Source: FEN-1250 sp038237245
GTDB taxonomy: Bacteria > Gemmatimonadota > Gemmatimonadetes > Gemmatimonadales > Gemmatimonadaceae
Assembly (NCBI GenBank): GCA_038237245.1
Contig: JBBRYY010000008.1
Location: forward strand, 1-58,506
Reading direction: 5' to 3'
Length of the DNA stretch: 58,506 bases
The notes below the pieces were generated by a model that saw only the letters and a list, made by a program, of their open reading frames with translations, did not search any database and was not told the DNA's origin. A program made the translations under genes and the position numbers. The first letter of the stretch is position 1. The number at the start of each line of letters is the position of its first letter. Shown in pieces: positions 24,215 through 33,505 of this stretch.

Positions 24215-25676
24215 AGCGCGCATCCTCATCGCGGATGAGGACTTCGTGCTCTCACGCACGCTCACGTGGCTCCTCCGCGACCAGGGATACGATGTCGCCG
24301 TGGCGCCGGGCGGGCGCGGCGTGATGGATCATCTCAAGGTAACGTCGCCGGATCTGCTCATGATCGACGTGGGCGCCCGGCCCGCCGATGGCTACCAGCT
24401 GCTCGAGCGCATGCGCGGCGAGGAGCAGTGGCGCGACATGCCGGTGCTCGTAATGTCGCCGCAGGCCCCCGATGAGATGTCGATGCAGGTGCTCAAGTTC
24501 GGCGCGACGGATTTCCTCAGCAAGCCGTTTCACGTGCGCGAGCTACTCGCCCGCGTGCGAATGCAGCTCCGGGTGCGACGCGAGATCCTCCACGCGCGCC
24601 ACGCGCTGCAATCCACGGAGGTCGAGCTCGCGCAGGTGCGAACCGAGGCGGAGAAGCGCCGCCAGCTCGTCGACATCCTGCAGGAGGTGCACGGCGACTT
24701 CTCCTCAGAGGAGCTCTATCACATCCTCGTGCGCCGCGTCGCGCACGCGCTCGACATCTCGCACTGCTCGCTGATCCTCGCGCGGCCGGGCGATGCCCTG
24801 GGCATCGTCGCCGCTGCCTACGAGACACCGGGGCTGCGCCACCTCGAGATCGAGTTGAAGCGCTATCCGGAGATTCGCGAGGCGCTCAACACCTCGGAGC
24901 CCGTGCTCGTGAGCGATGTGACGACGAGCCCGTTGTACGCCGAGGCGCGCAACGAATGGGCGATCTCGCGCAACGATGTGCAGGTGCGCTCGGTGATCGC
25001 GCTGCCATTCCGCATCGATGGTGTGGAAGCCGGGGTGGTGTTGCTGCGCACGCTCGATGGCGAGCCGTCGCTCAAGCTGTCGGATGTCGACTTCGCGGAC
25101 GATGTCGTAAAGGCGGCGGTGAGCGCAATCCAGCGCGCGCAGGCGATGGAGAGCACGCGCGCGGACAACGAGCGCCTCGAGGTGCTGGCGCTCACCGATT
25201 CGCTCACCCTCACGCTGAATCGGCGCGCGCTCACGGACCGGCTGGAGTCGGAGCTCGATCGTGCGCGGCGATACTCGCTGACACTGTCGGTGCTGATGGT
25301 CGACCTCGACCACTTCAAGGCGGTGAACGACAGCTTCGGGCATCTCGCGGGGGATGAGGCGCTGCGCGGCGTCGCGCGCGTGCTGCAGCGCGAGGCGCGT
25401 TCGGTGGACGTCGTCGCGCGCTACGGCGGCGAGGAGTTCGTCGTCATCCTCCCCGAGACGGGGGAGGACGGCGCGGTGAAGGTGGCGGAGCGCATCCGGG
25501 TGCGCGTGACGGAGCAGGCGGGGGAAGGGCTGGTGCCGATGCCGGCAGTGACAGTGAGCATCGGCGTCGCCACCGTGCTCTCGACGCAGGTGCAGGCGCC
25601 GGAGGAGCTGATCGCGCTCGCGGACGAGGCGCTCTACAGGGCGAAGGCGCAGGGGCGCAATCGCGTGTGCACGTGA
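24207..25676 (+). CDS. Response regulator with GAF and GGDEF domains (diguanylate cyclase)
   Basis: The 489-residue protein has an N-terminal receiver domain with the acidic pair in ADEDF, phosphoacceptor Asp54 in MIDVG, and a switch lysine in LSKPF. A coiled-coil linker and a GAF-like sensor region (about 155-310) follow. A C-terminal GGDEF domain has its active site GGEEF at 407-411 and an RxxD inhibitory site (RSVD) five residues before it. It should make cyclic di-GMP, gated by phosphorylation and perhaps by a GAF ligand, with product feedback through the I-site. No partner histidine kinase is nearby. The start overlaps the dehydratase stop by 8 bases. Confidence 0.93.
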   Translation: MDRARILIADEDFVLSRTLTWLLRDQGYDVAVAPGGRGVMDHLKVTSPDLLMIDVGARPADGYQLLERMRGEEQWRDMPVLVMSPQAPDEMSMQVLKFGATDFLSKPFHVRELLARVRMQLRVRREILHARHALQSTEVELAQVRTEAEKRRQLVDILQEVHGDFSSEELYHILVRRVAHALDISHCSLILARPGDALGIVAAAYETPGLRHLEIELKRYPEIREALNTSEPVLVSDVTTSPLYAEARNEWAISRNDVQVRSVIALPFRIDGVEAGVVLLRTLDGEPSLKLSDVDFADDVVKAAVSAIQRAQAMESTRADNERLEVLALTDSLTLTLNRRALTDRLESELDRARRYSLTLSVLMVDLDHFKAVNDSFGHLAGDEALRGVARVLQREARSVDVVARYGGEEFVVILPETGEDGAVKVAERIRVRVTEQAGEGLVPMPAVTVSIGVATVLSTQVQAPEELIALADEALYRAKAQGRNRVCT

Positions 25677-25694
25677 GTTGTACGTAATTACGGG

Positions 25695-26939
<1,245 letters not shown>

Positions 26940-27007
26940 TGCGGCGGCGCATGCCGCAGCTCCAGCCCCATTGCAGCCCGTCACAACGCACGATCAGATT
27001 TCACCCC

Positions 27008-28123
27008 ATGAAGCGACACGCGGCGTTTGAGCCACCCGAGTACGTCGCCTGGGCACCCGATGCGGCCGAGCAGGAGCGTTTTACCGCCACCATCGCGCAG
27101 CACCCGGATCGGGCGGCGATCATCGATTCGCTGCGTGAGCCCCAGCTCCTTGCCATCTACGCGGGGCTCGTCCGCACCCGGCTGATCGACATCGCCCTTA
27201 AACGGTTCGTGAAGCAGGGGGTCATCTCCAAGGCGTGGCTCAGCACCGGCGAGGAGGCTGCCACCGTCGGCCCCGTGCACGCCCTCAGGCGAGGGCCCAA
27301 CGCCGACATCGTCGCGCCGATGATCCGCAACTCGGGCGCGTGCAACGAGATGGGGATGCCGGCGGCGGACATCTTTCGCGCCTACATGGGCACCGGCGAC
27401 AGCCCCTCGCACGGCCGCGACGGGCACTACGGCGACTTCGCCCGTGGCATCCTCTCTCCGGTATCGATCGTGGGCGATTGCGCCGCCGTGGTGGCCGGGA
27501 TCGCCCTCGCCATGCGCCTCCAAGGGCGTGACAACATCGCCATCACCTGGATTGGTGACGGAAGCACGAAGGCGGGCGTTTTTCATGAGGGGCTCAACTT
27601 CGCCGCGGTCAATCGCGTCCCGGCGATTTTCGTCATTCAGAACAATCAGGTCGCGCTGGGCACACGTCTCGCCCAGCATCACCTCGAGCCCGGGCCCACG
27701 AGCTTCGCGAACTGGCCGGAAGCCTACGGAATCTGGGGCGGCGTGTTCGACGGCAATAACGTGCTCGATGGATACGCGCTCACCTCACTCGCCGCCGATC
27801 GCTGCCGGCGCGGCGATGGGCCCGCGCTCCTGATCGCGGAGACGTTCCGGATGGGCGGCCATGCGACGCACGATGAGCACGAGGCGCGTCGTACCTTCGA
27901 CGCGGAGCTGTTCGGACTGTGGGGACGGCGCGAGCCGATCGCGATGTACGAGCAGTGGCTCGTCGCGCGCGGGATTCGCGCGGCGCAGCTCGAGTCGGTG
28001 GAGATGGAAGTGGAGCTCGAAGTAAACAAGGCAGAGGAAGAAGCACTCGCGAGTCGCGCCGGCAGCATGCCGAAGGGCGAAGATGCGCTGGGTGGAGTCT
28101 ATCACAACGGAATTGGGTCATGA
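27008..28123 (+). CDS. 2-oxoacid dehydrogenase E1 component, alpha subunit
   Basis: E1 alpha binds thiamine diphosphate and decarboxylates a 2-oxoacid. The 371-residue protein has the TPP motif GDGS at 183-186 through Asn212-Asn213, and the regulatory-loop region ETFRMGGHATHDEHEAR. The sequence fits branched-chain 2-oxoacid or pyruvate dehydrogenase E1 alpha. The ATG at 27008 lacks a good ribosome site, but it fits the family start better than the upstream codons. No E1 beta gene is adjacent. The next gene overlaps by ATGA and encodes a sugar-dehydrogenase-like lipoprotein. The E2 and E3 genes lie about 9 kb away on the other strand. Confidence 0.88.
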   Translation: MKRHAAFEPPEYVAWAPDAAEQERFTATIAQHPDRAAIIDSLREPQLLAIYAGLVRTRLIDIALKRFVKQGVISKAWLSTGEEAATVGPVHALRRGPNADIVAPMIRNSGACNEMGMPAADIFRAYMGTGDSPSHGRDGHYGDFARGILSPVSIVGDCAAVVAGIALAMRLQGRDNIAITWIGDGSTKAGVFHEGLNFAAVNRVPAIFVIQNNQVALGTRLAQHHLEPGPTSFANWPEAYGIWGGVFDGNNVLDGYALTSLAADRCRRGDGPALLIAETFRMGGHATHDEHEARRTFDAELFGLWGRREPIAMYEQWLVARGIRAAQLESVEMEVELEVNKAEEEALASRAGSMPKGEDALGGVYHNGIGS

Positions 28124-29262
28124 GATCAGTATTGGCGATTGCAGGAGTCTTCGGGCTGGCCACCGCCTCACTCGCGTGCGGCGGGTCGAGCGGCGATGGG
28201 GGCGTCACACCGCCCGACGGCGCATTTCCGAGCCCGCTCACGGTCTCGGGTGGAATGCACATCGGCTACTTCGCGAAGGTCCCCGGCGCGCGCGTGATGG
28301 CTCTCGGCCCCGACGGCGCGGTGTACGTGAGCGTGATGGGCTCGAACAAGGTCGTGCGGGTGTGGGATGCGAACGGCGACAACGTCGCCGATAGCGCACG
28401 CACGGTGGTGGATGGGCTCAACGGTCCGTCGGGGCTCGCCTTTCACAAGGGCTTTCTCTACATCGCGAACACGAACGGCGTCGTGCGCGTGACACTCAAC
28501 GCGCAGGGTACGGCGACGGCCGCGCCGGTGCAGGTCAACTCGCTCCCGGGCGGCGGTGGACATTCCACGCGCACGATCGTCTTCGGCGACGACAGCGCGA
28601 TGTACGTGTCCGTTGGATCGTCGTGCAACCTCTGTGTCGAGAGTGATTCCGAACGCGCGACCGTGCTGCGCTTCAACGAGGACGGCTCAAATGGCCACGT
28701 GTTCTCGCGCGGGCTGCGCAACGCCGTCGGGCTCGCGGTGCATCCGACGACGAAGAAGCTGTGGGTGTCGCAGAACGAGCGCGACAACGTGCCGCCCGAC
28801 CACCAGGATCTGCCGCCGGAGGAGATCAACATTCTCCAGAGCGGGAAGGACTACGGGTGGCCGTACTGCTATTCGCTGCACGGCGCGCCGGTGCCGAATC
28901 CGGAGTACAACGACGCTGCGCGCTGCTCGACGACCGTCACCGCCGCGCTCGAGATGCAGGCGCACTCCGCGCCGCTCGGCATGACCTTCCTCGACAAGGC
29001 GACGCTGCTCCCATCCGAGTATCGCGGCGATCTGCTCGTCGCCTTTCACGGCTCGTGGGATCGTGACGCGCCGACGGGTGCGAAGGTCGTGCGCGTGAAG
29101 ATCTCCGACGGTTTGCCGACGGGAGTGGAGGATTTCGTGAGCGGGTGGCAGCGCGCGGATGGCTCGCGCTGGGGACGCCCCGCCGATGTGCAGGTCTACA
29201 AGGATGGGTCGGTGCTCATCTCGGACGATCAGAGCGGCGCGCTCTACCGCGTCGCGCCGTAG
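28120..29262 (+). CDS. Sorbosone/glucose dehydrogenase-like beta-propeller lipoprotein
   Basis: The 380-residue protein has a lipoprotein signal (LATASLACGGSS) and a six-blade propeller of the soluble PQQ glucose/sorbosone dehydrogenase type. Motifs include GPDGAVYVSVMGSNKV, GLNGPSGLAFHKGFLYIANT, RNAVGLAVHPTTKKLWVSQN, and GKDYGWPYCYSLHG near a typical cofactor loop. It would be anchored in the periplasm and may oxidise a sugar or aldose with PQQ. Cofactor binding is not proved, and no PQQ synthesis genes are in the window. The ATG overlaps the E1 alpha stop by four bases, and the retropepsin-like gene follows after 4 bases. Confidence 0.85.
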   Translation: MRSVLAIAGVFGLATASLACGGSSGDGGVTPPDGAFPSPLTVSGGMHIGYFAKVPGARVMALGPDGAVYVSVMGSNKVVRVWDANGDNVADSARTVVDGLNGPSGLAFHKGFLYIANTNGVVRVTLNAQGTATAAPVQVNSLPGGGGHSTRTIVFGDDSAMYVSVGSSCNLCVESDSERATVLRFNEDGSNGHVFSRGLRNAVGLAVHPTTKKLWVSQNERDNVPPDHQDLPPEEINILQSGKDYGWPYCYSLHGAPVPNPEYNDAARCSTTVTAALEMQAHSAPLGMTFLDKATLLPSEYRGDLLVAFHGSWDRDAPTGAKVVRVKISDGLPTGVEDFVSGWQRADGSRWGRPADVQVYKDGSVLISDDQSGALYRVAP

Positions 29263-29266
29263 CACG

Positions 29267-30274
29267 ATGATGCCCGCGTGGCGCGCGGCGCTCGCCGCAT
29301 TGGTACTGGCCGGCGCTGTGGCGGCGCCGCTCGAGGCGCAGCGCGCGATGCGGAGCACGGTGCCGAATGCGGTCATCGTCGCGCGCGCGGACACGCTCAT
29401 GATCGCGGGCCGCATCTTCGCGGCGGAGTCGCTCTATTACATCGCCGTGCGCCGCGGCCCGCGCGATCCCGTCGCTCGCCTGGCGCTCGGCCGGTATCTC
29501 GCGCAGCGCGGCGCGCTCAAGGTGGGTGCGGTGCTCATGGAGGAGGCGCGCTACTTCGGCGGCGACGCGGCGCGCATCGCAGTGGAGCTCGCGCCGGTGT
29601 ACGAGAGGCTCGGCGAGTACAACCATCTCGCTGCGCTTCCGGCGAGCGCGGTGCCGTACGGTGAGCGGATGCGCGCGGAGTATCTGCGCGACAACCGCCC
29701 GGGGATCGCCGGCCCCGACTCGGCGACGGTCGACTACACGGTGAACGACAGTCAGCTACTGGGCCGCGTGAGGCTCCTCATCGGCGCGGACACCGTGATG
29801 GCGACGATCGATGCGCGCGCGGAAGGGCTCGTGCTCGACACCGCGTGGGCGAAGCGAAAGGCGCTCGTGCGCTTCGGTGCGCGCACGATGGCCGTGCGGG
29901 ATATCGATGCGGTCACGCCGGCGGTGACCCTCGGGGCGTACACCTTCACGAACGTGCCGACGCGCTTCGCGCTGCTGCACGGCGCGTCGAAGGCGACGAT
30001 CGGGCTCGATCTCATCGGACAGCTGGCGCCGAGCTTCGATCCGCGGCGCGGGACGGTCATGCTGCGCGCGGGCGGGCGCCTGCCGTCCACGTTCCCGGGG
30101 CTGCGGATCGCGACGTTGACGAACGATCGTGGCGTGTACGTGGTGAAGGGCGAGACGATCTTTCCGCTCGGGCACCCCGATGTGCAGCGCTACTTCCGGA
30201 ACTCGCGGTGGACGTTGAATCCGAAGCGGGGCGAGGTGCTGGTCGATTCCGTGGGGACTCCGAACGCGCTGTAG
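29267..30274 (+). CDS. Secreted protein with retropepsin-like domain, catalytic motif degenerate
   Basis: The 335-residue protein has a signal peptide ending in EAQ, a TPR-like helical middle (AAESLYYIAVRRGPRDPVARL to YERLGEYNHLAAL), and a C-terminal domain that matches a single-domain aspartyl protease pattern. That pattern comprises GLVLDTAWAKRKALV, then LGAYTFTNVPTRFAL, then ATIGLDLIGQLAPSFDPRRG. In active retropepsins the first motif is DTG or DSG, but here it is Asp191-Thr-Ala. Activity is therefore doubtful, and a binding or structural role is possible. The ATG is tightly packed behind the propeller lipoprotein gene. Confidence 0.6.
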   Translation: MMPAWRAALAALVLAGAVAAPLEAQRAMRSTVPNAVIVARADTLMIAGRIFAAESLYYIAVRRGPRDPVARLALGRYLAQRGALKVGAVLMEEARYFGGDAARIAVELAPVYERLGEYNHLAALPASAVPYGERMRAEYLRDNRPGIAGPDSATVDYTVNDSQLLGRVRLLIGADTVMATIDARAEGLVLDTAWAKRKALVRFGARTMAVRDIDAVTPAVTLGAYTFTNVPTRFALLHGASKATIGLDLIGQLAPSFDPRRGTVMLRAGGRLPSTFPGLRIATLTNDRGVYVVKGETIFPLGHPDVQRYFRNSRWTLNPKRGEVLVDSVGTPNAL

Positions 30275-30307
30275 CTCCGGAAAAAATCGCTCGAATTCAA
30301 ACGATTT

Positions 30308-30781
30308 TCAGCGCCCGATCCGCTGTAGCTCCACCAGCAGACATCGATCCTGGACGACATCAATACCCGCGCGCGCAAGCTGCTCCGCGACCGCGTCGTG
30401 CCGGATCCCCAACTGGAACCACACCGCCTTCGGTCGCTTCGCGAGAATGTCATCGACGTGCGGCGGGATGTCCTGCGGTCGACGAAAGACGTCGACCAGC
30501 TCGATGTCGCCGGGGATCTCGGCGAGCGTCCGATACACCGGGCTCCCGAACAGCTCGCGCAGCTCCGGATAGTAGACCGGCACCGGGATGATCTCGTAGC
30601 CGGCGCGGTGCGCGTGGTCTGGAACGTAGTACGCGGGCGCGCGGGACTCCGGCGTCTTGATGCCGAGCACCGCTATCCGATGCGTGCGCTCGAGCAGCGC
30701 GCGGAGCTCCGCTGGTGTATCCAGCAGTCGCGCCCTCCACGCGTCCGGCGACTCGGCGTCCTGTGCGTGCTCGGCGCTCAT
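30308..30781 (-). CDS. CoA-binding domain protein (YccU-like)
   Basis: The 157-residue protein is a small Rossmann-fold CoA-binding protein. The nucleotide-binding strand is RIAVLGIKTPESRAPAYYVP, followed by YEIIPVPVYYPELRE, ELVDVFRRPQDIPPHVDDI, KAVWFQLGIRHDAVAE and VVQDRCLLVEL. This is the complete family pattern and length. The ATG overlaps the stop of the 71-aa gene upstream by four bases. It is probably cytosolic. Its physiological role is undefined in most bacteria. It is convergent with the retropepsin-like gene. Confidence 0.88.
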   Translation of the reverse strand: MSAEHAQDAESPDAWRARLLDTPAELRALLERTHRIAVLGIKTPESRAPAYYVPDHAHRAGYEIIPVPVYYPELRELFGSPVYRTLAEIPGDIELVDVFRRPQDIPPHVDDILAKRPKAVWFQLGIRHDAVAEQLARAGIDVVQDRCLLVELQRIGR

Positions 30782-30993
30782 TCGCGATCGTCCGCGGCGT
30801 ACGCGTCGACCGACATCTTGAGCTGCTGCGTGAGCTCGGCGTCCCCGCTGAGGAGCGTCTCCCATGATATCTCGCGCCCTTTTCTGCGCCCCTTGAGCGC
30901 GATCTTCACGCCCTCTTGAGAGATGCTCACCGTGTAGAGATCGCGGCCGAGCTTGAGCTCGCGCCTGATCGGACTGTCGAGCTTTGCAATCAT
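30778..30993 (-). CDS. Small protein of unknown function (71 aa)
   Basis: The 71-residue protein is charged, with alternating hydrophobic residues (LYTVSISQEGVKIALKGRR) suggesting a small beta sheet, followed by a helix (WETLLSGDAELTQQLKMSV). It has no signal peptide and no cysteine. Its stop overlaps the CoA-binding gene start (ATGA), so it is probably the first gene of a two-gene operon. No family is recognised. Confidence 0.6.
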   Translation of the reverse strand: MIAKLDSPIRRELKLGRDLYTVSISQEGVKIALKGRRKGREISWETLLSGDAELTQQLKMSVDAYAADDRE

Positions 30994-31121
30994 CGAATCT
31001 CCGGGAGGCGGAAGGCGCGCAGGGCGCCTCGCTTTACTGTCAAAATGCGTGCTCGAATGGGCTCCGATTTTCCGTGCGGGGTAACGTGCACCTGACCGAT
31101 CAGCTAGCTTTCAAGCCTGTA

Positions 31122-31154
31122 TACAATGACCGCTGGCACTTAGGAGATTCCCGA
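31122..31154 (+). promoter_or_regulatory. Possible -10 element and ribosome site for the saccharopine-dehydrogenase-like gene
   Basis: TACAAT at 31122-31127 is a good -10 match, placing the start of transcription near 31134. AGGAG at 31142-31146 lies eight bases before the ATG. I could not find a convincing -35 at the right spacing, so the promoter call is tentative. The ribosome site is clear. Confidence 0.4.
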
Positions 31155-32303
31155 ATGCGAATGCTCGTTCTTGGTGCGGGGCTGCAGGGCTCCGCATGCG
31201 CGTATGATCTGCTGCAGAATCCGAATGTCACCGAGGTTCGCCTCGCCGACCTGAACATTTCGCATCTCCCGCACTTCCTGAACGAGTATTCGGGAAAGCG
31301 CCTGATTCCGACGCCGCTCGACGTGCGAGACCGCGACGCTGTGCTCGCCCTGATGCGCGAGAGCAAGGCGACGATGAGTGCGATCCCGTACTACTTCAAT
31401 CTCGACCTTGCGCGGCTCGCCGTGCAGGCGGGCACGAACTTTTGTGACCTCGGCGGCAACACCGAGATCGTCTTCCAGCAGAAGGAGCTGGACGCCGCTG
31501 CGCGGAAGGCGAAGGTCACCGTCGTACCGGATTGCGGGCTCGCGCCGGGGATGGTGAACATCCTCGCGCAGTACGGCATCCAGCAGCTCGATGACGTGAA
31601 GTCGGTGAAGATCTTCGTCGGCGGTCTGCCGCAGCATCCCGAAGGACCGCTCAAGTACCAGATCGTGTACTCGCTCGAAGGTGTGCTCGATTACTACACG
31701 ACGCTGTCGTGGATCGTTCGCAATGGGAAGCGCGAGCAGGTGAAGGCGCTGTCCGAGCGCGAGCCGGTGGTCTTCCCGATGCCGGTGGGCGAGCTCGAGG
31801 CGTTCCATACGGCCGGCGGGCTGTCGACGATGGCGTGGCGCTACGAAGGAAAGATCCCGTCGATGGAGTACAAGACGCTCCGCTATCCGGGACACGCGCA
31901 CATCATGGAGGCGATTCGCGAGCTGGGGCTGCTCGAGCTCGAACCCGTCGATGTGAAGGGGACGAAGGTCGTGCCGCGTGACCTGACCGTCGCGGCGATG
32001 GGCCCGCGTCTCACGAAGCCCGAGTCGCACGATCTCGTCGCGATGCGCGTCGTCGTTGAAGGAACGAAGGCCGGCAAGGAGAAGAAGGTGGGCTGGGAGC
32101 TGCTCGACTACTACGACGAGGCGCGCGGCATCAGTGCAATGATGCGGACCACGGGCTACTCGCTGTCGATCACGGGGCAGATGCAGGCGAACGGCGAGCT
32201 CGAGACGGGGGTCCACACACCCGACGAATGCATTCCGGCCGAGAAGTACATCTCGGAGCTGGCGAAGCGCGGCGTCAAGATCAACGAGATCCAGCCGCGA
32301 TGA
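31155..32303 (+). CDS. Saccharopine dehydrogenase family protein
   Basis: The 382-residue protein opens with a Rossmann motif MLVLGAGLQGSACAYDLL (Gly7, Gly9, Gly12). It has the family's middle pattern AMMSAIPYYFNLDLARLAVQ-like region, NFCDLGGNTEIV and VVPDCGLAPGMVN, and a long C-terminal domain. Members include saccharopine reductase and lysine 6-dehydrogenase, so a role in lysine or amino-acid catabolism is likely. The start has AGGAG at good spacing. It is followed after 17 bases by the D-threonine-aldolase-like gene, so the two may form an amino-acid-degradation operon. The precise substrate is unknown. Confidence 0.85.
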   Translation: MRMLVLGAGLQGSACAYDLLQNPNVTEVRLADLNISHLPHFLNEYSGKRLIPTPLDVRDRDAVLALMRESKATMSAIPYYFNLDLARLAVQAGTNFCDLGGNTEIVFQQKELDAAARKAKVTVVPDCGLAPGMVNILAQYGIQQLDDVKSVKIFVGGLPQHPEGPLKYQIVYSLEGVLDYYTTLSWIVRNGKREQVKALSEREPVVFPMPVGELEAFHTAGGLSTMAWRYEGKIPSMEYKTLRYPGHAHIMEAIRELGLLELEPVDVKGTKVVPRDLTVAAMGPRLTKPESHDLVAMRVVVEGTKAGKEKKVGWELLDYYDEARGISAMMRTTGYSLSITGQMQANGELETGVHTPDECIPAEKYISELAKRGVKINEIQPR

Positions 32304-32320
32304 TCGAGACGTAGCTCACG

Positions 32321-33445
32321 ATGCGGCAACCCTTGGCGCGCCTGGGCGACCCCGTCGCCACCGTCGCGACGCCGGCGCTCGTCATCGACCTCGATGCGAT
32401 GGAGCGCAATCTCGCGGCGATGGCAGAATTTGCGCGCTCCCGAGGTATTCGCTTACGCCCGCACGCCAAGATGCACAAGAGCGCGGCAATCGCGAAGGCG
32501 CAGATCGCCGCTGGTGCGGTCGGTGTCTGCACACAGAAGGTGAGCGAGGCCGAGGTGCTTGCCGATGCCGGGATCGCGGACATCTACATCAGCAACGAAG
32601 TGATCGACGCAGCGAAGCTGGCGCGCGTGGCCGAATTGGCCGGTCGCATCAAGCTCGCGATCGCGGTCGATTCGATCCTCGGCGTGGATCGCCTCGCCGA
32701 AGCGTGCAAGGCCGTCGGTGGCGCACCGAATGTGCTCGTCGAGATCGACGTCGGCCAAGGTCGCTGCGGCGTTTCGCCGGCGGCAGCAGGTGCGCTCGCG
32801 CGTCATGTTGTCTCACGAGGACTATGCTTCGCGGGGCTGCAGGCCTACCAGGGCGAGGCCCAGCACCGACGGGGCGCGGCAGAGCGCGAGTCCGCATCGC
32901 GCAACGCGGCCACATTGGTGCGCGAGGCGCAGGCGAGCATCGCCTCCGCCGGCATCGCGTGCTCACTCGTGACAGGCGGAGGCACCGGCACGTTCGTCTT
33001 CGACGAGGCGAGCGGCGTGTTCGGCGAGCTGCAGGTTGGCAGCTATCTGTTCATGGATGGCGATTACGCCGACAATGAACCGGCGGAACACGCGCCCCAC
33101 TTCGAGCAGGCCCTGTTCGTCAAGTCGCAGGTGATGAGCCGCAACGCATCGCACGTGGTGATCGACGCCGGCCTCAAGGCGTACGCGATCGACTCCGGGC
33201 TACCGCGGGTTTGGCGGCGCGAGCTCGAGATGGTCAATTTCGGCGACGAACACGGCATCCTGGAGCCCCGCGGCAGTGGCTTGGCCGTCGATCTCCCCTC
33301 GCTCGGCGAGACGGTCTGGCTGGTACCGGGGCACTGCGATCCGACCGTCAACCTCTACGACAGCTACGTGGCGGTGCGCGGCGGGCTGGAAGGGGGCGTA
33401 GTCGAGGCGCTGTGGCCAGTCGACACGCGTGGCTGCCTGATCTGA
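32321..33445 (+). CDS. D-threonine aldolase-like PLP/metal enzyme
   Basis: The 374-residue protein belongs to the alanine-racemase-fold D-threonine aldolase/D-serine dehydratase family. The N-terminal barrel has the PLP-lysine motif RLRPHAKMHKS (Lys50). The C-terminal beta domain carries the metal-binding VPGHCDPTVN (His338, Asp340) found in D-threonine aldolase and eukaryotic-type D-serine dehydratase. It would split D-threonine or a related beta-hydroxy-D-amino acid into glycine and an aldehyde, or dehydrate D-serine. It follows a saccharopine-dehydrogenase-like gene in the same direction and converges on dacB. Confidence 0.88.
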   Translation: MRQPLARLGDPVATVATPALVIDLDAMERNLAAMAEFARSRGIRLRPHAKMHKSAAIAKAQIAAGAVGVCTQKVSEAEVLADAGIADIYISNEVIDAAKLARVAELAGRIKLAIAVDSILGVDRLAEACKAVGGAPNVLVEIDVGQGRCGVSPAAAGALARHVVSRGLCFAGLQAYQGEAQHRRGAAERESASRNAATLVREAQASIASAGIACSLVTGGGTGTFVFDEASGVFGELQVGSYLFMDGDYADNEPAEHAPHFEQALFVKSQVMSRNASHVVIDAGLKAYAIDSGLPRVWRRELEMVNFGDEHGILEPRGSGLAVDLPSLGETVWLVPGHCDPTVNLYDSYVAVRGGLEGGVVEALWPVDTRGCLI

Positions 33446-33485
33446 AGCGGGAGGAGGAACGGCAACGCCATCGCCGGGCCGCCAA

Positions 33486-33502
33486 CGATCGTCAGACGAT
33501 CG
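33486..33502. terminator. Short perfect hairpin between convergent genes
   Basis: A 7-base stem with a 3-base loop lies between the D-threonine-aldolase-like gene and the dacB stop. It has no T-tract, so it is a weak terminator candidate at best. Confidence 0.3.
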
Positions 33503-33505
33503 CGC

